Part shown: positions 57,992 to 64,000 of the stretch, in pieces | Layout: each line of letters begins with the position of its first letter | Numbering within the stretch: position 1 is the first letter of the stretch | From: Bacteroidota bacterium | GTDB taxonomy: Bacteria; Bacteroidota; Bacteroidia; Chitinophagales; Chitinophagaceae | Assembly: GCA_023423405.1 (NCBI GenBank) | Contig: JAFAFR010000059.1 | Coordinates: 32,201-96,200, forward strand | DNA length: 64,000 nt | Direction of reading: 5' to 3' | Notes under the pieces: generated by a model | Database searches by the model: none | Told to the model about the DNA's origin: nothing | Seen by the model: the letters and a program-made list of their open reading frames with translations, nothing else | Position numbers and translations under genes: made by a program

Positions 57992-60900
57992 TTAAAAATT
58001 CGCATTGAGGCCAAAGGTGACCACGCGGGGAAGCGCACTGCCGGCACCGCCGAAATCGTTTCCGAAGCTGGTGGCCTGGGCATTGGTAGCGCCCACAAAT
58101 TCAGGGCTGTAACCCATGTTGTGCTTCCATGTTTTCAGGTTCTGCACGTTGGCGTAAAGTTTCAGGCTCTTCACCACGCGGCCGATCTTTGCGAAATTGT
58201 ACGACAGGTTCACGTTGCGGATCCTGAAATAGCTGCCGTCTTCAATACCATAGGTAGAAGGCGCACGGTTGATCAGGTGGAACTGGTTCACCACGGGCAC
58301 CCAACTGCTGCTTCCTTTTTCGGTCCAGCCCTCGGTATAATACTGGGGATAGTTGTATACAGAGTTTTTCTGTTCGGAAGTACCCCATACACGGTAGATC
58401 TCGTTGCCATAGCAGCCGGCGAAATCAAAGGCCAGGCTCCAGCGTTTGTAGTTGGCGCCCACATTAAATCCATACGTGAAATCGGGCGTGGGGTTGCCAA
58501 TCATGGTGCGGTCCGACTCGTTCACCACGCCATCGTTGTTGAGGTCTTTGTATTTCAGGTCGCCGGGTTTGGCGCCGCCGCCATTGATGGTGCTTACCGG
58601 CGAAGCCAGGATATCGGCATAAGACTGGTAAATACCTTCCGCTACCAGGCCATAGAAATAACCGATGGGGTAACCGGTTTCGGCCTGGCTGGCGGTTTGT
58701 TCACTGGAAGAAATGGTGGTGTTCAAATTGTATTGCATTTCCAGCACCTTGTTCTTATAGGTGGTGAGGTTACCGCCTACCACGATGCTTAAGTCTTCGT
58801 TCACGCGCTGGTTCCAGTCGGCCGACAATTCAAAGCCCTTGTTCTCGATGGAGCCGCCGTTGGTGAGGTGTCGAAGCTGGCCTGAAGGAGTCAGCATTAC
58901 CAGCAGGTCCTTGGTTTGCTTGTAATAATAATTGGCTTCGAAATGCAGGCGGTTGTCCAGCACGGCGCCTTCTATGCCAATCTCGGAAGAGTGTACGGTT
59001 TCCCAGTGCAGGTTCGGATCAAACAGGTAGTCGGGTGTATACACGGGCACTACCGAATTGCCGAAAACAGCAGAAGCGGAAGTGGAAATATTGGGATAAG
59101 CGGGGTATTTCTGGCCCAGAGGGTTGAAGTTACCCAACACCCCGTGGGAAGCTTTGAGTTTCAGGAACTGGAACACGTCCTGGTTGTCCATGAAGCCTTC
59201 GCGGGAAATTTCCCAGGCGGCGCCCACGGCCCAGAAGTTCTGCCACTTCTTACTGTATTCGTTGTTGATCTGGCTGGCGCCATCGCGGCGGAAGCTGGCG
59301 TTCAGGTAGTACTTGTTCTGGTAATTGTACAAGGCCCTTGCCAGGAAGGATACGGTGGCGTATTCGTTCTGCAGCGGGTTGGGCGGCACCACGCTTTTCA
59401 AATCGCCGAAGCCGGTATTGATGTACCAGAAGCGGTCGTTGTCGGGGATGATGTTCACGCCGAGGTTGGCCTGGCTCACGGTGGCGGCAGTGGGTTCGTA
59501 GTAATAATAGTAGGTAGTGAAACCGCCGGTGGCAGTGAGGCTGTGATCGCCGAATTTTTTCTTATAGGTGGCGATATAGTCCTGCTGGAAAGTACGGATA
59601 TGCGTTTGTTCCTGCTTCACCGCCGTGAGATTGTTCTTACCAAAAACCTGGCTGCCCTCCGGTTGGGTAGGATCGTACAGGTTATAGAGCGGCGTATACT
59701 CACGGTTGTCGCGCCAGCTCAGATCGGCGTACCAGGTGGCGCGGAAGTTCAGGTCTTTGAAAATATTGATGTCTACGAAAGCATTTCCCACCACGCGGTA
59801 TTTGTCGTCGATCTTCTTATTGTAATTGTTCTCGAGCGTGGCCAGGGGATTGGTTTCGGAGTTCTGGATGATGGGAGTGGTAGCGTAGAGATTGTAGTTG
59901 GCAGAATCTACGCCATAGGGATTCTTGGTATAGAAGGGTTTGGTATCGTTGGGAATGATGGGCAGGGCGCGGCGTGCATTCTCCAGGGCATCGCTGTTGT
60001 AGGGCAGGCGCTCTTTGGAACCGATCAGGTTGAAACCCACTTTCCAGGTTTTGTTGATCCGGAATTCGTCGTTGATGTTCACGTTGAAACGATCGTAACG
60101 CACGTGTTTCACAAGGCCTTCGTCGTACATATAACCAACGCCCATGTGGAAGCGGTTCTTGTCGGTGCTTCCGTCGATGGCCAGGTTGGTGCTGGTGAAA
60201 TTGGCCGTTTGTGTAACCGCATCGATCCAATCGGTATTGCCGGTGTAAGCCGACATACCCGGACTGCCCACATCGTTCACGAAGTTCAGCAGGGAAACAG
60301 CGGAGGGATCGTCGGCCACACGGTTATTGGCTTCTGCGGTGAGCAGTTGCCGGAATTCCGTTCCGTTGGCGAGTTTGATCTTGTCCACCAGGTCTTTGAA
60401 ACCATAGGAAGTGTTGAAGCTGATGTTGAGCTGACCGGCTTTTGCCCTTTTGGTAGTTACCACGATGGCCCCGGCAGCGCCCTTCACCCCGAATACGGCG
60501 AGGGAAGAAGGATCTTTCAACACTTCGATGCTTTCAATTTCATTGGGATTCACGAAATCCATATTGTCGGCGAAGATCCCGTCGATGATGTACACGGGGT
60601 TCACGCTTCCGATGGAGATGGTGCCGCGGATCCGCACATCGGGCGTGGCGCCGGGGATGGCGCTGTTCACGATATTAAGGCCGGCCACTTTTCCCTGCAT
60701 GGAAGCGATGGGATTGGTATTGGGCAGGGAAGCGATCTGTTCACCCTTTACTTTCGAGATAGAACCGGTGAGGTCGCGCTTGCTGGCGGTACCATAACCG
60801 ATCACCACCACTTCGTCCTGGATCTTGGTGGAAGGTTTGAGCTGGATATCGATGTTGGTGCGTCCATTCACGGGCACTTCCAGTTCATCGAAACCCACGC

Positions 60901-61432
60901 TGGATATCACCAGTACCGCATTGTCGGGGACGGTGAGGGAGAAATTGCCCGAGGCGTCGGCCGAAGTTCCAATACTGGTGCCCTTGATCTTGATGGAGGC
61001 GCCGGGTATAGGCTCACCGGTGGCGCTGGTGACCTTACCGGTGATCTTTGCCTGGTTCACGTGATCACCGCGCAACTTGATGACTACCAGGTAATTGTCC
61101 AGGACCTCGTAGCCCAGCGAGGTGTTCTGCAGAATGCGGTCGAGGATATTGACCACTTCTTCGTTGACGGCATTCACTTCCACCCGGGGATCGTCCTGGA
61201 GCAGGGCCTGGTTGTAGAGGAAGCGATAGCTGGATTTTTTTTCAATGCTGGAAAGAGCTTTTTTGATGTTAACGCCCTCGAGTTTTAAACTGATCCTGGT
61301 CTGGGAATACCCTCCGGCAGATACCTGGAGGCAGGCAAGCAGCATACATAGAGCAGTCAGTTTCATGGTTCTGGCAAACTTTAACAATCCAGGGTGTGGC
61401 CGGAAAGCCCCACCAAGTGAAGTTTTTTTCAT
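57992..61432 (-). CDS. susC: SusC/RagA-type TonB-dependent receptor with STN signalling domain
   Basis: An 1146-residue outer-membrane importer. The signal peptide lies at about residues 20-44 (after a long basic lead). Residues about 45-100 form an STN domain (LKLEGVNIKKALSSIEKKSS), the signalling module that contacts FecR-type anti-sigma factors. A carboxypeptidase-regulatory-like domain (about 125-205) and the plug (about 215-330, with EIESIEVLKDPSSLAVFGVKG) follow, then a 22-strand beta-barrel ending in LPRVVTFGLNANF with a terminal aromatic residue. It imports the oligosaccharide captured by SusD. The STN domain together with the sigma and FecR genes upstream shows that substrate binding switches on the locus. 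Confidence 0.96.
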   Translation of the reverse strand: MKKTSLGGAFRPHPGLLKFARTMKLTALCMLLACLQVSAGGYSQTRISLKLEGVNIKKALSSIEKKSSYRFLYNQALLQDDPRVEVNAVNEEVVNILDRILQNTSLGYEVLDNYLVVIKLRGDHVNQAKITGKVTSATGEPIPGASIKIKGTSIGTSADASGNFSLTVPDNAVLVISSVGFDELEVPVNGRTNIDIQLKPSTKIQDEVVVIGYGTASKRDLTGSISKVKGEQIASLPNTNPIASMQGKVAGLNIVNSAIPGATPDVRIRGTISIGSVNPVYIIDGIFADNMDFVNPNEIESIEVLKDPSSLAVFGVKGAAGAIVVTTKRAKAGQLNISFNTSYGFKDLVDKIKLANGTEFRQLLTAEANNRVADDPSAVSLLNFVNDVGSPGMSAYTGNTDWIDAVTQTANFTSTNLAIDGSTDKNRFHMGVGYMYDEGLVKHVRYDRFNVNINDEFRINKTWKVGFNLIGSKERLPYNSDALENARRALPIIPNDTKPFYTKNPYGVDSANYNLYATTPIIQNSETNPLATLENNYNKKIDDKYRVVGNAFVDINIFKDLNFRATWYADLSWRDNREYTPLYNLYDPTQPEGSQVFGKNNLTAVKQEQTHIRTFQQDYIATYKKKFGDHSLTATGGFTTYYYYYEPTAATVSQANLGVNIIPDNDRFWYINTGFGDLKSVVPPNPLQNEYATVSFLARALYNYQNKYYLNASFRRDGASQINNEYSKKWQNFWAVGAAWEISREGFMDNQDVFQFLKLKASHGVLGNFNPLGQKYPAYPNISTSASAVFGNSVVPVYTPDYLFDPNLHWETVHSSEIGIEGAVLDNRLHFEANYYYKQTKDLLVMLTPSGQLRHLTNGGSIENKGFELSADWNQRVNEDLSIVVGGNLTTYKNKVLEMQYNLNTTISSSEQTASQAETGYPIGYFYGLVAEGIYQSYADILASPVSTINGGGAKPGDLKYKDLNNDGVVNESDRTMIGNPTPDFTYGFNVGANYKRWSLAFDFAGCYGNEIYRVWGTSEQKNSVYNYPQYYTEGWTEKGSSSWVPVVNQFHLINRAPSTYGIEDGSYFRIRNVNLSYNFAKIGRVVKSLKLYANVQNLKTWKHNMGYSPEFVGATNAQATSFGNDFGGAGSALPRVVTFGLNANF

Positions 61433-61478
61433 ATTTTGAGCAATTAGAGTTACAGAAAACGGTCTATCTGTTTTTTGG

Positions 61479-61507
61479 CGGGAAATGTTGGCGCATTTCC
61501 CGTTTTT
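61479..61507 (+). other. Hairpin in the susC leader with T-run on the opposite strand
   Basis: CGGGAAATG (61479-61487) pairs perfectly with CATTTCCCG (61494-61502) around a 6-nt loop. A TTTTT run follows only on the + strand, so it looks like a terminator of antisense transcription or a leader structure of susC. Confidence 0.5.
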
Positions 61508-61545
61508 CTCTCAGGTACTGTCGAGTTTCATAAGCTGTCGTATTG

Positions 61546-62799
61546 TTAGGGTTTGTTTGAAATAGTTACTACCTCCTTATTGATTTTATAGGTGAATGAT
61601 GCGGTGATGGTGAGCGCCCGCAGGGCCTGTTGCAGGGTTTCGCCCTGGAACGTGCCGGTGAGGCGGATATCTTCCAGTTGTTTGTTATCAAATACAATGC
61701 TTACCCCATACCAGCGTTCCATGCGGTCGGCCAGTTCGCGGAAGGACTCATCCCGGAAAATGAGCTTATTGTCCATCCAGGAAGTTTCCACCACGGTAGA
61801 ATCGGCCGGCAGGTACGAAATGTTGTCGATCACCACCTGGGGCGCCGGGCGGGTGCGGGGTGCGGTGGCCGGCAGGGCCTGTTTCACTACCGGCAGATCG
61901 TCGGCGGCTACTACCAGTTTTTCGTTGGGTTTGAGGATGATCTTTTCAGCGGGACGGTTCCGGATATTGACTTCAATAATGCCCCGGATAAGGCTGGTTT
62001 CAGTGGTTTTATCGCCCGGGTAAGATTTTACGTTGAAGGCGGTGCCCACCACGCGGATATCTATGTTGCGGGCATGGATGATAAAGGGTTTCCCGGGGTT
62101 TTTCACCACATCGAAATAGGCTTCGCCGGTAAGGTTCACTTCGCGGAGGGTGCCGTTGAAGTCTTTTCCGTAGGTCAGTTTGCTTCCGCTGTTGAGCCAT
62201 ACCTGGCTGCCATCGGGAAGCTGCACTTTGGACTTGGACCCGTTGCGGGTGGATACCTCCGCAATGCAGGGGTTGGCTGTTTCGGTTTCGGCTTCCGCTT
62301 GTTTTTGCCGGAAAGGCTCACCGAACCAGAGACCGGCGCCCACCATAGCGGCGATGGCCAGGGAGGCCCATCCAAGACGGCGCCGGCGGCGATGGCGCAG
62401 GGCGGGGTCGGGCTCCGGGTCGTTTTCGACGTCGTTGCCGGGCGATACGGTGGGGGTGTTTTGGGATAAGACAATGGTGGAACCAGGTTCTGCTGCCTCT
62501 GCAGCCGGTGTTTGTTGCTCCGGAAACGGTTCCGTTGCGGACCCGGGCTCGGCAGCCGCTTCCTCCGCTGCCTGCCAGTCGCCGAAATGGTCCTGCATGC
62601 GGGAAAGGTGGCGTTCATAGGCCGCCTGCACGTCTTCCGTGGGCGCCGGATGGAGGAACCAGAGATCGGTAATGGTTTGGAGGGGATAGTGCAGGTCGGG
62701 GGACTTGCGCAGAAGGGCTTGCAATTCTTCCAGTTCGGGAAGGCTTGCCTCGCCGGAAAGTTTCTTTGCCAATAGTTCCCATAGCCTGTCTTGCGTCAT
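61546..62799 (-). CDS. FecR-family anti-sigma factor
   Basis: A 417-residue inner-membrane anti-sigma regulator. The cytoplasmic N-terminus (about residues 1-150, TQDRLWELLAKKLSGEAS start) binds the sigma factor and is extended by a Pro/Glu/Ala-rich linker. One membrane span lies at about 147-163 (ASLAIAAMVGAGLWF). The periplasmic FecR domain (about 185-285) reads VQLPDGSQVWLNSGSKLTYG and GEAYFDVVKNPGKPFIIH. The DUF4974 tail (about 340-417, ETSWMDNKLIFRDESFRELA) contacts the STN domain of SusC. It lies between the sigma gene and susC, as expected. Confidence 0.95.
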   Translation of the reverse strand: MTQDRLWELLAKKLSGEASLPELEELQALLRKSPDLHYPLQTITDLWFLHPAPTEDVQAAYERHLSRMQDHFGDWQAAEEAAAEPGSATEPFPEQQTPAAEAAEPGSTIVLSQNTPTVSPGNDVENDPEPDPALRHRRRRRLGWASLAIAAMVGAGLWFGEPFRQKQAEAETETANPCIAEVSTRNGSKSKVQLPDGSQVWLNSGSKLTYGKDFNGTLREVNLTGEAYFDVVKNPGKPFIIHARNIDIRVVGTAFNVKSYPGDKTTETSLIRGIIEVNIRNRPAEKIILKPNEKLVVAADDLPVVKQALPATAPRTRPAPQVVIDNISYLPADSTVVETSWMDNKLIFRDESFRELADRMERWYGVSIVFDNKQLEDIRLTGTFQGETLQQALRALTITASFTYKINKEVVTISNKP

Positions 62800-62908
62800 G
62801 TAGTGCTGGTTGTGGATGCATAAGACACTAAAAATGAAGTGATACCCCTAAAGGCGGGGAAAGTTTTTTCACTTATTTTTTGCAGGCGGCGGCGAGGCGG
62901 GCGGGTAA

Positions 62909-63493
62909 CTATTTTTTGGGGCCTGTATGGAGGGTTTTGCTGATATCGAAACGCACCACTTCGCCGATGCGTTTGAGCGCAATGGTCATTTGGGCTTCCA
63001 CGGTTTTCTGCGAGATCTTCAGGAGCTCGGCCACTTCGCGGTACTTAAGCTCATCTTCCTTCACCAGCTTAAAAATCAGTTTGCAACGGGCAGGCAGGCG
63101 GTTGATGGCTTCCTGGATCATTTTTTTCATTTCTGCCGTGATCATCATCCTTTCGGGATTGAGCGGGATGGCACCAAGCTCCACGGGGATTTCACTGAGA
63201 TCGGTGAGCAGCACCCGGTTGTTGCGGGCCAGGTAGTTGAGGGCCGTATTGCGCGTGGCGGTATAGAGGTATATTTTGAGGTTGCCTATGTGCTCCAGGC
63301 GGGAGCGTTTTTCCCAGATCGTGATGAAGACGTCGGATACAATTTCTTCGGCCGACTGGCGCGATTTGATGAATCCCAGGGCAAAACCGACGAGGTGGGG
63401 ATGAAAGGCCATGAACAGTTCCTTATAAGCGAGTTGGTCACTGTAACGGGTGATCCTGTCTTTCAGGAAGGCTATACGGGCGTCAGCAATCAT
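62909..63493 (-). CDS. ECF RNA polymerase sigma factor (FecI-like)
   Basis: A 194-residue sigma-70-family extracytoplasmic-function factor. Region 2 covers about residues 20-95 (QSAEEIVSDVFITIWEKRSR; IYLYTATRNTALNYL) and region 4 about 120-180 (INRLPARCKLIFKLVKEDEL; VAELLKISQKTVEAQMTIAL). It is the first gene of the polysaccharide locus and should transcribe the susC promoter when FecR releases it. Its own promoter is not clear; a TACATTTA element lies about 40 nt upstream. The tRNA gene on the opposite strand begins 170 nt away. Confidence 0.95.
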   Translation of the reverse strand: MIADARIAFLKDRITRYSDQLAYKELFMAFHPHLVGFALGFIKSRQSAEEIVSDVFITIWEKRSRLEHIGNLKIYLYTATRNTALNYLARNNRVLLTDLSEIPVELGAIPLNPERMMITAEMKKMIQEAINRLPARCKLIFKLVKEDELKYREVAELLKISQKTVEAQMTIALKRIGEVVRFDISKTLHTGPKK

Positions 63494-63633
63494 GGTGGTC
63501 CTTCTTGGTCAAGCAATCGTGGGATAAATGTACGATTATAGCAATACGAGCGCAGAATATTTTGCTGCCACCTTTACGATAAGGTTTTACCGGAGTTTTT
63601 TCGGTTGGCTATGGACGGTTCGCGGGCTTTTAT

Positions 63634-63641
63634 TATTTTTG
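63634..63641 (+). promoter_or_regulatory. Minus-7 box of the tRNA gene
   Basis: TATTTTTG matches TAnnTTTG and ends 21 nt before the tRNA. No TTTG is found at the usual distance upstream. Confidence 0.4.
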
Positions 63642-63662
63642 CGCCCTTAGTGCTGCGGCACC

Positions 63663-63736
63663 GGGCCCTTAGCTCAGTCGGTTAGAGCAGCTGACTCATA
63701 ATCAGCGGGTCGCTGGTTCGATCCCGGCAGGGCCCA
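63663..63736 (+). tRNA. tRNA with CAU anticodon, probably tRNA-Ile2
   Basis: A 74-nt cloverleaf is complete: acceptor GGGCCCT/AGGGCCC, D-arm GCTC/GAGC, anticodon stem GCTGA/TCAGC with loop CTCATAA, and T-arm GCTGG/CCGGC with TTCGATC. The discriminator base is A and CCA is not encoded. CAU can read Met, or Ile after lysidine modification. The acceptor CCCTTAGCTCAG context and the T-stem resemble E. coli tRNA-Ile2 more than elongator tRNA-Met, so Ile is favoured. The amino acid is an inference. Confidence 0.85.
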
Positions 63737-63746
63737 CTTTCAAACC

Positions 63747-63775
63747 AAAGGGTTACACTTGTTGTAACCCTTTTT
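63747..63775 (+). terminator. Intrinsic terminator of the tRNA
   Basis: AAAGGGTTACA (63747-63757) pairs perfectly over 11 bp with 63763-63773 around a 5-nt loop, ending in a TTTTT run, 10 nt after the tRNA. Confidence 0.85.
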
Positions 63776-63838
63776 CGTGCCTCCCTGTTGCGTGCCCTAT
63801 CCTGTGACCCAACCCCAAACCACAAACCCCAAACTATT

Positions 63839-63963
63839 GCTGTCCGGTAAAACCGGCGATACGGCATAAAAATAGAGAGGCGGGGCCTCTCTGTTTTCAG
63901 TAGATTTAAGTTACGACACAAAAAATTTACTGATGCCCAAAGGTAGTTTTTTTACCGGACAGC
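63839..63963 (+). repeat. 14-bp perfect inverted repeat, one arm inside the transposase gene
   Basis: GCTGTCCGGTAAAA at 63839-63852 is the exact reverse complement of TTTTACCGGACAGC at 63950-63963. The right arm covers codons about 6 to 11 of the transposase gene. In a transcript entering from outside, the arms can pair and enclose the start codon region. Confidence 0.7.
63874..63892 (+). terminator. Terminator-like hairpin upstream of the transposase
   Basis: AGAGAGGC (63874-63881) and GCCTCTCT (63885-63892) form an 8-bp stem with a 3-nt loop, followed by GTTTTC. It could stop transcripts reading in from outside the element. Confidence 0.5.
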
Positions 63964-64000
63964 CGATCTTTTCTCAACTGCTCCATTTGATTCCCCGCAG
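63933..64000 (+). CDS. IS4-family transposase, N-terminus only
   Basis: From the ATG at 63933 the frame is open to the right edge, giving 22 complete codons: MPKGSFFTGQPIFSQLLHLI and then Pro-Arg. The pattern F-x(2)-QPIFSQLLxLIPR is the typical start of transposases with the DUF4372 N-terminal domain (IS4 family), abundant in Bacteroidota. The catalytic DDE domain lies outside the window. A hairpin and an inverted repeat in front suggest restricted expression. Confidence 0.75.
   Translation, partial: MPKGSFFTGQPIFSQLLHLIPR

Larger units (their letters stand above)
63839..64000 (+). mobile_element. Left end of an IS4-family insertion sequence, cut by the window edge
   Basis: The first codons of a DUF4372-type IS4 transposase start at 63933. 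About 95 nt upstream lies GCTGTCCGGTAAAA, a good candidate for the left terminal inverted repeat because the same sequence in inverse orientation recurs at 63950-63963. The exact outer boundary near 63830-63840 and the target duplication cannot be set without the right end. Confidence 0.65.

Noticed and set aside
58916..61288. Long + strand open frame opposite susC
   Set aside because: Shadow of the SusC coding strand; composition is unnatural (Val/His/Gly-rich) and no family is recognisable.
63682..63921. Minus-strand open frame over the tRNA ending in GPCRDRTSDPLIMS
   Set aside because: A well-known false translation of a tRNA reverse complement; the cloverleaf is complete.
1..64000. CRISPR arrays, rRNA genes, prophage or conjugation genes
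   Set aside because: No regularly spaced repeats, rRNA-like sequence, capsid, integrase or transfer gene was seen. The only mobile element is the insertion sequence at the right edge.

Overview
The window looks like chromosomal DNA of a soil- or plant-associated Bacteroidota bacterium, most probably of the Chitinophagaceae. The reasons are a SusC/SusD pair controlled by an ECF sigma factor and a FecR-type anti-sigma factor, many Bacteroidota-only families (DUF4834, DUF6364, the N-terminal domain of large SusC-type receptors), lipoprotein signals ending in Cys, and promoters of the Bacteroidota type (TTTG, about 20 nt, then TAnnTTTG). The genus is an inference. No phage, plasmid or CRISPR signal was seen.

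Left part (1-32739): mostly housekeeping or general genes. A secreted protein with a caspase-like His/Cys pair runs off the left edge, preceded by a small lipoprotein. Next come a UvrD/PcrA helicase, a TPR-like protein, a GH25 lysozyme, a radical SAM/SPASM protein, a MarR regulator coupled to a GHL10 hydrolase, an AhpC/AhpD-type peroxide pair, sigma-54 (rpoN), an L,D-transpeptidase-like protein, a MATE exporter, a NarL-type response regulator with a 1416-residue multi-PAS kinase, a SurA-like chaperone, and the rimP-nusA-infB operon, whose leader has a striking hairpin. A DUF4834 protein and a CotH-like lipoprotein follow.

Middle (32778-40987): a HAD phosphatase, a DUF6364/PIN toxin-antitoxin module with a repeated palindromic operator, a DUF1080 protein, a large envelope protein combining MG2 and TonB-plug domains with a small partner, a stand-alone LytTR regulator, and an unknown 186-residue protein.

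Right part (40980-63493, minus strand): a complete polysaccharide utilization locus. In transcription order it holds an ECF sigma factor, FecR, SusC with an STN signalling domain, SusD, a LamG-like lipoprotein, a strong terminator-like hairpin, an FG-GAP/ASPIC lipoprotein, a GH30 enzyme, two tandem glucoamylase-family (GH144-like) enzymes, a GMC dehydrogenase with a cysteine triad, a DoxX membrane domain fused to a GH43 enzyme with discoidin and FN3 modules, and an SGNH esterase fused to a GH3 beta-glucosidase. The enzymes point to a beta-glucan, perhaps acylated or decorated. The sugar dehydrogenase next to a DoxX-anchored hydrolase is unusual and is the best candidate for an undescribed system.

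Right edge (63663-64000): a CAU tRNA with its terminator, then the left end and first codons of an IS4-family (DUF4372-type) insertion sequence. Its inverted repeat can pair with the transposase start region.
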